The position numbers and the translations under genes were made by a program. The notes under the pieces are model-generated. The model saw only the letters and a program-made list of their open reading frames with translations, made no database searches and was not told the DNA's origin. Source: Spirochaetales bacterium (GTDB lineage Bacteria > Spirochaetota > JAAYUW01). From it: 53,861 nt of DNA. Each line of letters starts with the position of its first letter. Position 1 is the stretch's first letter. This document shows, piece by piece, positions 1 through 8,968 of this stretch. The stretch is taken from NCBI GenBank assembly GCA_012797605.1, contig JAAZOT010000056.1, positions 1 through 53,861 of the forward strand, in the 5' to 3' direction.

Positions 1-470
1 GATATAAATGCACAAGCAACTGCAACCTTCTGTTGCATTCCTTTTGAAAATTCTCTTACCTGTTTATTTTTCACTTCTTTTAAGTCTAATGTTTCCAAAA
101 AATACTCTATATCTGTTTTTATATCTTTATATGATAAACCTTTTAAACCAGCAAAATATATCATATTTTCAACTGGGGTAAGTCTCCAATATATGTTTCT
201 CGCCCCTTCTAAAACCGCTCCTATTCTTTGTTTTACTTGATTTGAATGTTTTTTGTTATCCAAGCCGTCCACAAAAATTTTTCCAGAATCATAATCGATA
301 ATAGTGGCAATTGATTTAACAGTTGTGGTTTTACCAGAACCATTTGGACCCAAAATCCCAAATATTTCTCCACTTACTCCCTCAAAAGATATATTATCAA
401 CGGCTTTGATTTGTTTATTCCTCCCTCTGTAAGTTTTACAAAGGTTTTCGACTTTTACGACTGGTCCCAT
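1..470 (-). CDS. ABC transporter ATP-binding protein, 3' part beyond window edge
   Basis: I translated this by hand because it is missing from the ORF track. It is the N-terminal ~156 residues of an ABC ATPase. Walker A GPNGSGKTT is near residue 43, and the signature FSKGMQQK sits just before the window edge; Walker B lies outside. LEGARNIYWRLTPVENM around the Q-loop region resembles the DrrA/CcmA-type ATPases that pair with ABC-2 permeases for drug, lipid or polysaccharide export. The start is the ATG at 470, preceded by AGGAG at good spacing. It is divergent from the thioredoxin gene across a 178-bp spacer. The family is sure; the substrate cannot be told. Confidence 0.9.
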   Translation of the reverse strand, partial: MGPVVKVENLCKTYRGRNKQIKAVDNISFEGVSGEIFGILGPNGSGKTTTVKSIATIIDYDSGKIFVDGLDNKKHSNQVKQRIGAVLEGARNIYWRLTPVENMIYFAGLKGLSYKDIKTDIEYFLETLDLKEVKNKQVREFSKGMQQKVAVACAFI

Positions 471-586
471 ACAAATTCTCCTAATATTTACAAAAACGAC
501 TTTTACTTTATAAAAATAAACTTGTTTATAAAATATACTAACAAAGATATATTGCAATTTTATTTTAAATATCTATTAGGTTTCAT

Positions 587-615
587 TTGACTATTTTTTT
601 AGTTTTAATTAAATT
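587..615 (+). promoter_or_regulatory. Possible promoter of the thioredoxin-ccdA pair
   Basis: TTGACT (587-592) and TAAATT (610-615) are separated by 17 bp in the divergent spacer, about 35 bp upstream of the gene at 649. The -35 is a good match and the -10 only 4/6. The remaining spacer is A/T-rich and shows no other clear signal. Confidence 0.4.
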
Positions 616-648
616 AATTTTATATTTTTTCAAGGAAAAGGAGTTAAA

Positions 649-1257
649 ATGAAAAACAGAAAATTAACTTTAGTTTTTACTATTATTCTTACTTTAATAA
701 TTTTTATTTTGTCTTTATCTTGTGCGAAAAATAAAGACTCTAGCAATAACAATGATATGGAATTAAATGCTGACTTAAACATAAATACAACAAGCACTAG
801 TGCAATTACCGATGATAAAAAGATAACGAATAATAATGATAAAATAAATTGGGATGATTATGACAAATTACAAAATGTATCATCTAATAATGATAAATCT
901 TTTATGATATTTTTTTATGCTGACTGGTGCCCATATTGTAAGAAGATGGAAGAAACAACATTCACTGACAAAGAGGTAATTGAATTATTGAATAATAATT
1001 TTGTTTCATTGAAAATAAATAGTGAATCAAAGCAGATACTTTCAAAAACAAATAAAAATATTACAGGCATTTCTCTTGCTCAAAAATATCAAATAACTGG
1101 ACTACCAACAGTGGTTTTTCTGGATAAAAAAGGAGTAGCTTTAACTGCTGTTCCAGGTTATCTTTCTACAGATTTATTCATAATAATACTAAAATATATT
1201 TATACTGAAAGTTATAAGAATGAAAGTTTTGAATCTTTTCGAGCAAAGCAAAAGTAG
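649..1257 (+). CDS. Thioredoxin-like lipoprotein (DsbD C-terminal-domain type)
   Basis: 202 aa. An N-terminal hydrophobic signal ends in LSLSC (Cys25), a relaxed lipobox, so the protein is probably lipid-anchored outside the inner membrane. A low-complexity Asn/Asp/Ser/Thr linker (about 26-65) follows, then a thioredoxin fold with active site WCPYC (Cys94/Cys97) and cis-Pro motif TGLPTVVFL. This layout matches the C-terminal domain of DsbD and stand-alone thioredoxin_7 proteins that pass electrons to extracytoplasmic thiols. The CcdA gene follows after 20 bp, so the pair probably acts as a split DsbD. The start has a strong AAGGAG. The fold and redox role are well supported; the final substrate is unknown. 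Confidence 0.87.
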   Translation: MKNRKLTLVFTIILTLIIFILSLSCAKNKDSSNNNDMELNADLNINTTSTSAITDDKKITNNNDKINWDDYDKLQNVSSNNDKSFMIFFYADWCPYCKKMEETTFTDKEVIELLNNNFVSLKINSESKQILSKTNKNITGISLAQKYQITGLPTVVFLDKKGVALTAVPGYLSTDLFIIILKYIYTESYKNESFESFRAKQK

Positions 1258-1277
1258 TTAAATACCTAGGAGGATTT

Positions 1278-1970
1278 ATGTCTTTAAGCTCGATATTTAC
1301 AGCAATTTTAGCTGCTATTTTTTCAATACTTTCTCCATGCATACTTCCAATTTTGCCTGTTTATTTTTCTACTATTTCAGGTTTTAGTAGTGAAGATTAT
1401 AAACTTTTAAAAGATGATAAAGAAAGGAAGAAAAAATTATTAAAAAACACTTTGATAGGAACGATTTTCTTCATTTTAGGTTTTTCAATAGTATTTATCC
1501 TTTTAGGATCAATATTAATTGGTATAAGTCAAACCTTGAAAGCCAATAGAATTATCTTACAAAAAATTTCTGCAATTATCATTTTTTTATTTGGTTTTTT
1601 TATATTATTACAAGATAAAATACCATTTTTTTCTAGGGAATTCAGACCAATTCAGAACTTAAAAATCAAAAAAGGAAATATTCTCTCTTCATTTTTGCTT
1701 GGTTTTTCTCTATCTTTTGGTTGGACTCCATGTGTTTCACCCTTTTTAGGCACAGTGCTTTTTACGGCATCAATAAAAGAGACTGCTTTACAAGGTTTTA
1801 TGCTTTTAATTATCTATAGTTTGACTTTACTTATTTTATTTATGATTATTGGTTTAGTATTTGCTTTTTCTCTTGAAAAATTCAAGTTATTATCCAAAAA
1901 GACTAGTTTACTTAAAATAATTAGTGGGATATTATTAATAATAGTAGCAGTTTTTTTCTTTGTTGGATAA
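1278..1970 (+). CDS. ccdA: CcdA-family thiol-disulfide transmembrane electron carrier
   Basis: 230 aa with about six membrane segments. The two family cysteine motifs are visible: SPCILPILPVY in the first helix and GWTPCVSPFLG near the fourth. In CcdA/DsbD these cysteines carry reducing equivalents from cytoplasmic thioredoxin across the membrane. Length matches stand-alone CcdA rather than full DsbD. The gene follows the exported thioredoxin gene and has AGGAGG before its ATG, so they are almost certainly co-transcribed. Whether it serves cytochrome c maturation or general disulfide reduction cannot be decided; no cytochrome genes are in the window. Confidence 0.92.
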   Translation: MSLSSIFTAILAAIFSILSPCILPILPVYFSTISGFSSEDYKLLKDDKERKKKLLKNTLIGTIFFILGFSIVFILLGSILIGISQTLKANRIILQKISAIIIFLFGFFILLQDKIPFFSREFRPIQNLKIKKGNILSSFLLGFSLSFGWTPCVSPFLGTVLFTASIKETALQGFMLLIIYSLTLLILFMIIGLVFAFSLEKFKLLSKKTSLLKIISGILLIIVAVFFFVG

Positions 1971-2008
1971 TTTTATCATTTAAAAAAATGAATTTTAATA
2001 TTTTATCT

Positions 2009-2052
2009 GCAATAAAAAGGCATCCATTTCACAATGGATGCCTTTTTATTGC
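2009..2052. terminator. Perfect 20-bp hairpin, bidirectional terminator
   Basis: Positions 2009-2028 are the exact reverse complement of 2033-2052, with a 4-nt loop. The stem has a GC-containing core (GGCATCC) flanked by A and T runs, so it can end transcription both from ccdA (+) and from tRNA-Leu (-). Its right arm overlaps the last three bases of the tRNA gene, including the discriminator. Confidence 0.85.
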
Positions 2053-2133
2053 AGCAGGCGAGAGTTGAACTCGCACAGGTTTGCACCCGCTAGCCCCTCA
2101 AGCTAGTGTGTCTGCCAGTTCCACCACTGCTGC
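2050..2133 (-). tRNA. tRNA-Leu (anticodon GAG)
   Basis: The reverse complement folds as an 84-nt class II tRNA. The acceptor stem GCAGCAG/CTGCTGC is perfect and the discriminator is A. The anticodon stem CTAGC/GCTAG encloses TTGAGGG, giving GAG, which reads CUU/CUC. The T arm is GCGAG-TTCAACT-CTCGC and there is a short variable arm. CCA is not encoded. The gene is convergent with ccdA, with the shared terminator hairpin touching its 3' end. Confidence 0.95.
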
Positions 2134-2216
2134 GTCAAAAAAAAAAATAAAATAATGATAAAAAATGTCAATAGTTTTATTTGATTTTTGTTAAAATGGT
2201 GTTTTAGTTTTATTCA

Positions 2217-5200
2217 ATGAACCTCATTAACAAAAGATTTATAATAATTGAAAAGAAAAAGGATTTTAATTCCTTTTCATTGTACCTTGCCAAAGATAAT
2301 AAAAATAATCAACTTCATTATATTATATTTCAGATTCAAAACAATTTACTTATTAATAATTTTAATTTATTTATTGAATTTATCATTGAACAAAAGAAGA
2401 GTTTGAATCCAGCGATAATCTATCCAATAGACATTTTTCAAGTTGATATTATCGATGATGTCGCCATTAATTCTCCTACTTTTTTACTACTTTACCCCTA
2501 TGAAGATAGAATATTATTAGAAGAATATATAGAAAAAAAAGTTAACAATAAGGATGAGATTTTTAATAATATAATTAAAATAAATAAATGGATTGAAAAT
2601 TCGGATGATGGGAAATTTGGCTTAAAAAATTGTCTAATTTTAATAGATCCTGTTTCTAAACCTTATCTACTTCCAATTTTCCCATTAAATATAGATAGCA
2701 ATAATTTCAAGAAAGTAATTGAAGTTGAAATTCCTGATAAAAATATTAGTCTTTCTGAAGAGTTAAATTTTGAATTAATATTTTCTTATTTTGATAATTC
2801 AAATTCTGTTTCAAATTATCTATTCAACATAGCTCAATGGATTTTCAATAACAAATTAAATATTTTTGAAGAAAATTTTTGCTATCCCTCTTACGAAAAA
2901 CCTTCTATTTATAATTTTATCAACTTCCCTCCTTCTTTTTTAGGTTATTGTGAAGATTATCTTTCAATAATTCAAAAAAAAGGATTTTTCAACTTTTTAA
3001 GCTTGAATGCAAGTCCTGATAAATACTCATTATTCTATGATATTGTAGATAAAATAATTGATAAGTATCTCAATGAAATTCAATTTTTACAGTTAAAACC
3101 AGAATTACTATCTAATGATATTTCAAGAATTAAGCATTCCATAGTTGAATGCTTTTATTTACTTTCAATGGATAGACCTCTAATTATTCAAATAAATAAT
3201 TTCAATGTTGCTGATAATGAAAGCTTAAAATTGATTAATTCACTAATTGAAATAAAGAATTTACATTATCCTATTATTTTTATTGTCTTTAATTATAAAG
3301 ATGGGAATCAATTTGATTGCAAGATAGAGTCGATTGATTTTTCAACAGAATTAGAACTTCAAAATTTAATAAAAAACTTAATTATAAATTCCTATAGTAG
3401 ACTTTTATACCTTGGAAAAGACGATGTTGAGTTTCTGAATACTTTAGAATACAATGTTTTAATATCACTCATAGCTACAAATCCATTTAATATTTCTTGT
3501 ATCGACAAATCTAAGGTACTATTAAAACAGGATTTTATAAGAAAATCGGTTCAAAATGAAATAGATATTTTAGTATCTTCTATTTTAGAAAATGATAAAA
3601 ATAAGGAATTTTTTTTATACTTTTTATTTTTTGAAAAACCGACTGAAATTAAATATTTCAAAGAAATTTTTAGTGAAGAAATTTTTAATATAGTAAATAA
3701 ATTTTTGAAAAATAAACTATTGTTTATTGATGAAAAAAACAGGATAAACTCAAATTTAATCTCAACCATGAGGTTGATTTTCCAGCATCTATTGAAAATC
3801 AAATTTGAAAGAAAGACAATAATCGAAAAAATATCATTTATCTATTTGAAGTATATAGATGACTTGAATAGGAATGAAGTATTTTTATGCTTTAAATATC
3901 TATGTGAATTAAAAAAATATTCTGATGCGGCGAAACTAATAGATTTTAAGATACTTCTACCTTTAAGTTCAGAAAAAAAAGCAATCAAAAACCTATTTTT
4001 TAGTTTTTTGCAAAATCAATTTAATTATGGTAAAACTATTGATTCAATCGAAGATATATACTCAAGATTAATATTTAAGCTCTTTTACCATAAACTTAAA
4101 TATCTTGATAATGATAAAAAACTTGAGAGTTTAGTATATGAACTTGTTGAAATCTCCTCTAAACATAAGTTTCATTATAGATTCGTATTGGAAAAAATAT
4201 TGTATTATATAAATATCCATAACACTGAAAAAATCGAAAAAGATATAAATTTACTTCAGAATAATTTTTTAAATTTACCAGAACATTTAAAAAAATTATT
4301 TTTATACGCAAGGGCAGAAGATTATTTTTCAAGATATGACCATAAAAATTCAATACAAACAGCAAAAGAAGCTATTAAAATTTTGGATCTAGATAGAAAT
4401 TTCGACAAATCTCTTTTCCTTCCAATCATGCACAGAATGGTAAATTCTATCATATATAGTTCAAGCTATAAAAAAGCAAATTCATACTTAAAGTATTTTC
4501 TTAGAAAAGCATTGGAATATAAAGATATAAAATATATTTTCTATGCCTATAACAATTTAGGAGTTGTAAACTATAGAAATAAAGAATTTGAAAAGGCAAG
4601 AAATTTCATGATCAATGCATCCCTTTATGCACAACAGCTCAAGGATAAGACATTGATGTTTGTGAGTTACAATAACTTAAATCTATTTGAAATGGATAAA
4701 CAGCTTAGAATAAGAAGAAGTAAGAAGATGCTTGATCTTGCTCCTTTCTTAACAGAAAAAACCTATCTTATACTTTCATTTTGCAATATATTTTTATATC
4801 TACTTGAAGAAGGTAATTTCCAAGAGATTTTTAATATTATATTAAAGTATAAATCTGAAATCTTTCAAAGGTTTGAAAATTATTCTCAATTTACCATTAG
4901 AAGGTTTTTACATCTTTATACTATACTTCTTTTTCCATTTTATATTTTTGAGAAAAAGGAATACCTAAAAATATTCTATGAAAACCTTATTAAAATAGAA
5001 AATAAAATTGAAAATTTAGATGAAAAATCTGAGTTAAGATATATTTACAAAATACTTAGACCTCTTATGTACTTCTTAATTTGCCAGCAAAATTTGCAAG
5101 AAAAAGAAGCAATAAAAGTAAAAAATGAATTGAAGGAAATTTTCATCAATTATAGCAGTGATAAAGATAAGATTACAAATACCGAGTTTTTTGCAACTTT

Positions 5201-6629
5201 ACTTGGTATTTACGGAATATTATTATTCAATGATGATGAATTTTTAAATTTATTAAAAACTATTGTTGATAAATTTGGAAATGATCCAAAAGTCTGCAAT
5301 ATAGATTTAAGTATATATTACAGGATACGCGTAAATAAAATATTTACCGATTCAGTTGTTATAAGATATTTAGAAAAATACTTCAAATTACATGATGTCG
5401 ATCCATGGAGTTCAAGCGGTATTTACTTCAAAAGTTATATATTTTTATTCTACCTTAAATTACTTAAGAATACTAAAAATATTGAAAAATTAAAACTATA
5501 TTTAAAGATTTTTAAAAAGTATTTCCAGCCATTTTTCGAATTTATAGATTCCAATCTCCTTTTTTTCCCTAATCTAGAAAAAGAGTTTTCAGATATTGTA
5601 AATTTAGCGAAAAAGATAGATAACAATAAAGCAAAAGAAAATCTAAAAAGTTACGGGATCTCATCAATAAACTTCATAAAATTACCTAAAGATGAATACG
5701 ATAAAGATTATTATAAAAATCTATTATATGAGTTTGCTGAAAAATTCAATTTTGATAGAGCTATGCTTTATCTTTATGAAAACAAAGAGATGAAACTTAA
5801 GGAAAAGATATGTATGCAATCAGTATTATACTTTGATTCGGAACCTCCTTTTAATTTTTCTGAAGGTGATATTACAGCACCAAGAGAGCCAATATATAAA
5901 AAATTAAAAAATAGCGATATTGCTGAAATACTTTATTTACCAATATATTTTGTCAATGCTATTCCTAGAATTATACTATATGAAAGGCACGATAAAAAGT
6001 ATTTGCAACATTTTCTATTAAGAGGATATATTTATTTTGATTCTAAAATACCTAAAAATAGAACGATTCAATATCAGACTCTTCAATTTTGTAGCCTTTA
6101 TCTATCTGAACTTTTTGAAAGGACGCAACTAGAAAAAGTCTATATGCATGATTATTTGACTAGAGTCTTGACAAGGGAAAATTTCTTTAAAAAATGTGTT
6201 TCCTTAATAAATTTAAATAGACAATCTATTGTTCTTGCTTTTTTGATGATAGATATAGATAATTTCAAACATATCAATGATACATTTGGACATCAAAAAG
6301 GAGATATAGTCCTTTCAAAAATCGCTCAAACAATAAAAACATCTTTAAGGACTATTGATATTATTGGCAGGTATGGTGGTGAAGAATTTACTGTTTGTCT
6401 ACCAGACACTTCTTCAGATAATGCTTATATTATAGCAGAAAGGATAAGAATAAATATTGAAAATTCAAACTTTCTTTTAAATGGAACAAAAATAACTGTA
6501 AGTATCGGAATTAGCCTTTTTCCACAGGATGGGATTTTCATTGAGCAGATTATAAATAAAGCAGATAAGGCAATGTATCGTGCTAAAAATAAAGGAAAGA
6601 ACAGAACTGAAATATATAATGTTGAATAA
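2217..6629 (+). CDS. Giant diguanylate cyclase with pseudokinase, pseudo-ATPase and TPR-like modules
   Basis: 1470 aa. The C-terminal ~170 residues are a GGDEF domain with intact GGEEF near 1387 and an RTID (RxxD) product-inhibition site five residues before it, so it should make c-di-GMP and be feedback-inhibited. The N-terminal ~260 residues look like a degenerate protein-kinase fold without recognisable catalytic loops. About 270-560 resembles the AAA/NACHT-like module of large kinase-cyclase sensors, but the P-loop is absent and the Walker B-like stretch reads IIQINNFNVAD. A long helical TPR-like region follows, then a probable GAF domain (about 1190-1320). No membrane segment is seen. 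There is no clear Shine-Dalgarno before the ATG; a stop a few codons upstream in frame limits extension. The ligand sensed is unknown. Confidence 0.85.
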   Translation: MNLINKRFIIIEKKKDFNSFSLYLAKDNKNNQLHYIIFQIQNNLLINNFNLFIEFIIEQKKSLNPAIIYPIDIFQVDIIDDVAINSPTFLLLYPYEDRILLEEYIEKKVNNKDEIFNNIIKINKWIENSDDGKFGLKNCLILIDPVSKPYLLPIFPLNIDSNNFKKVIEVEIPDKNISLSEELNFELIFSYFDNSNSVSNYLFNIAQWIFNNKLNIFEENFCYPSYEKPSIYNFINFPPSFLGYCEDYLSIIQKKGFFNFLSLNASPDKYSLFYDIVDKIIDKYLNEIQFLQLKPELLSNDISRIKHSIVECFYLLSMDRPLIIQINNFNVADNESLKLINSLIEIKNLHYPIIFIVFNYKDGNQFDCKIESIDFSTELELQNLIKNLIINSYSRLLYLGKDDVEFLNTLEYNVLISLIATNPFNISCIDKSKVLLKQDFIRKSVQNEIDILVSSILENDKNKEFFLYFLFFEKPTEIKYFKEIFSEEIFNIVNKFLKNKLLFIDEKNRINSNLISTMRLIFQHLLKIKFERKTIIEKISFIYLKYIDDLNRNEVFLCFKYLCELKKYSDAAKLIDFKILLPLSSEKKAIKNLFFSFLQNQFNYGKTIDSIEDIYSRLIFKLFYHKLKYLDNDKKLESLVYELVEISSKHKFHYRFVLEKILYYINIHNTEKIEKDINLLQNNFLNLPEHLKKLFLYARAEDYFSRYDHKNSIQTAKEAIKILDLDRNFDKSLFLPIMHRMVNSIIYSSSYKKANSYLKYFLRKALEYKDIKYIFYAYNNLGVVNYRNKEFEKARNFMINASLYAQQLKDKTLMFVSYNNLNLFEMDKQLRIRRSKKMLDLAPFLTEKTYLILSFCNIFLYLLEEGNFQEIFNIILKYKSEIFQRFENYSQFTIRRFLHLYTILLFPFYIFEKKEYLKIFYENLIKIENKIENLDEKSELRYIYKILRPLMYFLICQQNLQEKEAIKVKNELKEIFINYSSDKDKITNTEFFATLLGIYGILLFNDDEFLNLLKTIVDKFGNDPKVCNIDLSIYYRIRVNKIFTDSVVIRYLEKYFKLHDVDPWSSSGIYFKSYIFLFYLKLLKNTKNIEKLKLYLKIFKKYFQPFFEFIDSNLLFFPNLEKEFSDIVNLAKKIDNNKAKENLKSYGISSINFIKLPKDEYDKDYYKNLLYEFAEKFNFDRAMLYLYENKEMKLKEKICMQSVLYFDSEPPFNFSEGDITAPREPIYKKLKNSDIAEILYLPIYFVNAIPRIILYERHDKKYLQHFLLRGYIYFDSKIPKNRTIQYQTLQFCSLYLSELFERTQLEKVYMHDYLTRVLTRENFFKKCVSLINLNRQSIVLAFLMIDIDNFKHINDTFGHQKGDIVLSKIAQTIKTSLRTIDIIGRYGGEEFTVCLPDTSSDNAYIIAERIRINIENSNFLLNGTKITVSIGISLFPQDGIFIEQIINKADKAMYRAKNKGKNRTEIYNVE

Positions 6630-6637
6630 AATAAAAT

Positions 6638-6709
6638 TAGCCCATAGCGGAATCGAACCGCTATTACAGCCTTGAGAGGGCTGCGTCCTAACCGTTAGAC
6701 GAATGGGCC
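6638..6709 (-). tRNA. tRNA-Glu (anticodon CTC)
   Basis: A 72-nt cloverleaf on the minus strand. The anticodon stem CAGCC/GGCTG encloses CTCTCAA, giving CTC, which reads GAG. The T arm is AGCGG-TTCGATT-CCGCT, and the D arm contains GTCTAACGGTTAGGAC. Acceptor GGCCCAT pairs with ATGGGCT, making the first pair G1-U72, with A as discriminator. CCA is not encoded. It lies just after the giant GGDEF gene in the opposite direction. Confidence 0.93.
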
Positions 6710-6761
6710 ACTTATGATAGGTCTTAGATACAAGGACTTAGAAATTTATTAACATAATAAT

Positions 6762-8036
6762 TCAAAATTTCAACCAACTTCTTATATCTTTAAATGTAAA
6801 CTTACGTCCACTCATAAGAAGTCCAATTGGAAATACTTTTGAAGCAATTATCATAAATAGAGCTATAGTAATAAGAAGTAATAATATAGATATAATTATC
6901 TCGATAAATGAAGGGGTTGAAACAACGACTCTTATAAACATAACTATTGGTGAAGTCATAGGAAATAATGACATAAACTTTACAAATGTGGAATCAGAAT
7001 TCATAACAATTGGTGAAATCATGACTATTGGTATCATAAGAAAGATTATTAAAGGCCATGAGAGTTGTCCAAGATTTTGTTCATCATCTGAGGCTGAACC
7101 TATAATGGCAAATCCAGCAGAATAAAGGAAAAATCCTAGGATAAAATATACTATAAGATAAATAAAGTATTCAGTTTTTATTGTAAAAGGAAGATTTAAA
7201 TTAAGTATTGGTCCAAGATATTTGAAAAATATTATCCCCATTACAGCCCAAACAGTATATTGTAAAAGTGCAGCAAAAGCTTGACCTAAGATTTTTCCAT
7301 ATAGAAATTCTATAGGTCTAGCTGAAGACAAGAGTACTTCGACTGTTTTAGATGTTTTTTCTGTCAAAACAGACCTGCCAATTGACTGCCCATATAAAAG
7401 TGTAGTCATATATAAAATCATTCCAAACCCCAAGCAAGTCATTAATAGTGCAAAGAAATCTTGATTTTCTTTTCCAGCCTTTGTAAGTTGCTTAACTTCT
7501 AGTTCTGGTTGAACAAAGGCAGAACTAACAAGTTCGGGATTTAATCCCTGAGAAATAAGATTATAGGAGACAAGAAATTGTTTTAATGTGACCTCAATAA
7601 TCCCTAGATTTTTATAATCAGCTATTTTATTTACGACAAAGGTTGCCTTTTTTGACTGATAAAAATCTGGATCAATATAAAGGTAACCAGTTATCACCTT
7701 TTTCGAAACAGCCAGATCTAGTAATTTTATTATGTCTTCTTCTTTTTCTATAATGGTATCTTTTGCAATAAATTCCTTTTGAATTAAGATATTTTTTACT
7801 TGTTCAATATCAAAAATTTGCATCATATTTTGTAAAGCTTTTCCTAAATTTTCTTCAATATTTTTATCCATACAGAATATTGAAATTGATATAGTTTCAG
7901 AAATATTCATAGTTAAAATGGAAGGTAAGACTGTAACACCTAAGATTAAAAAAGGACCTACTAATGTCAATATCAAAAAAGTTTTGTTTAATGCAAAAAC
8001 CTTAAACTCATGGTTAAATATTGTTTTTATCTTCAT
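6762..8036 (-). CDS. ABC-2 type transporter permease (NatB/YhaP-like)
   Basis: 424 aa with one N-terminal membrane helix, a long extracytoplasmic domain (about 40-190), and five C-terminal helices. This is the layout of NatB/YhaP ABC-2 permeases. The motif TEKTSKTVEVLLSSARPIEFLYGKILGQ in the cytoplasmic loop is typical of the family. The start ATG lies inside the 3' end of the upstream ATPase gene (23-nt overlap) and has GAGGT before it, so the two are translationally coupled and form one exporter. NatAB of Bacillus exports Na+, but many relatives have unknown substrates. Confidence 0.88.
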   Translation of the reverse strand: MKIKTIFNHEFKVFALNKTFLILTLVGPFLILGVTVLPSILTMNISETISISIFCMDKNIEENLGKALQNMMQIFDIEQVKNILIQKEFIAKDTIIEKEEDIIKLLDLAVSKKVITGYLYIDPDFYQSKKATFVVNKIADYKNLGIIEVTLKQFLVSYNLISQGLNPELVSSAFVQPELEVKQLTKAGKENQDFFALLMTCLGFGMILYMTTLLYGQSIGRSVLTEKTSKTVEVLLSSARPIEFLYGKILGQAFAALLQYTVWAVMGIIFFKYLGPILNLNLPFTIKTEYFIYLIVYFILGFFLYSAGFAIIGSASDDEQNLGQLSWPLIIFLMIPIVMISPIVMNSDSTFVKFMSLFPMTSPIVMFIRVVVSTPSFIEIIISILLLLITIALFMIIASKVFPIGLLMSGRKFTFKDIRSWLKF

Positions 8037-8943
8037 ATTCTACCTCTTCATTATAAATTTCCTTAACGACTTTTACAAAAATTGAGTGGAGTGAAGGCTG
8101 AATAACTTCAAATTTATTAATTTTGACATCTGACTTTACCAAAAAAGAAAGACAATCTTGAGAGGACACACCATTAATAAGTTCAATCTCAGCCCATTTA
8201 GGATAGTTTTGTACATTTTTGGCTATTGATTTTAAATCTGGTAAAATCCCTTCAAATGATATTGAAATAGAGTTTTTCCCAAATCTTGATTTTATAGATT
8301 CTATAGTACCCCCAAGGACTTCTATTCCATGATTTATCAATGATATATTATCACATATCCTTTCTGCTTGCTCCATGTTGTGGGTTGAAAACATAATGAC
8401 TTTCCCTTGATTCTTTAACTCGAGTAAAAAATCTCTAAGCTCATCGATAGATACAGGATCCAACCCTGAAAAAGGCTCGTCAAGGAAAATGTAATCTGGT
8501 TCATGCAAAACAGTTGAGATAAATTGAATTTTTTGAGCCATACCTTTTGAAAGAGTTTCAATCTTTTTATTTTTATATTCTATAAGATTGAATCTTTCCA
8601 ACAATTCACACATTCTATTATATATCTGTTTTTTCTTTTTACCTTTTAATTCTGCAAGGTAAATCAAAACATCTTCACATATTTGTTTTCTATATAAACC
8701 TCTTTCTTCTGGAAGATAACCTATTCTATTTAAAGTACTATAGTTTAACTTCTCACCAGAAAAAAGGATCTGACCAGAATCTGGTAATAGTATCCCCATT
8801 ATCATCCTTATAGTAGTGGATTTTCCAGCTCCATTTGGTCCTATTATTCCATAGATCTTCCCGCTTTCAGTTTTGAAAGAAAAATCCTTGACAGCTTGAA
8901 CCTGTCCATAACTTTTGTAAAGATTTCTTGCTTCAATTTCCAT
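8014..8943 (-). CDS. ABC transporter ATP-binding protein (NatA/YhaQ-like)
   Basis: 309 aa. Walker A GPNGAGKST is at 35-43, the signature is LSKGMAQK, and Walker B plus D-loop are YIFLDEPFSGLDP. H-loop STHNMEQAE is intact, so it should be catalytically active. The ~80-residue C-terminal extension (DUF4162-like) is usual for NatA/YhaQ ATPases. GGAGG lies four bases before the ATG. It overlaps the permease gene downstream and forms the cytoplasmic motor of that exporter. The substrate is not deducible. Confidence 0.92.
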   Translation of the reverse strand: MEIEARNLYKSYGQVQAVKDFSFKTESGKIYGIIGPNGAGKSTTIRMIMGILLPDSGQILFSGEKLNYSTLNRIGYLPEERGLYRKQICEDVLIYLAELKGKKKKQIYNRMCELLERFNLIEYKNKKIETLSKGMAQKIQFISTVLHEPDYIFLDEPFSGLDPVSIDELRDFLLELKNQGKVIMFSTHNMEQAERICDNISLINHGIEVLGGTIESIKSRFGKNSISISFEGILPDLKSIAKNVQNYPKWAEIELINGVSSQDCLSFLVKSDVKINKFEVIQPSLHSIFVKVVKEIYNEEVEYEDKNNI

Positions 8944-8968
8944 TTAACCTCCTTTTTGCTTTTATCTT

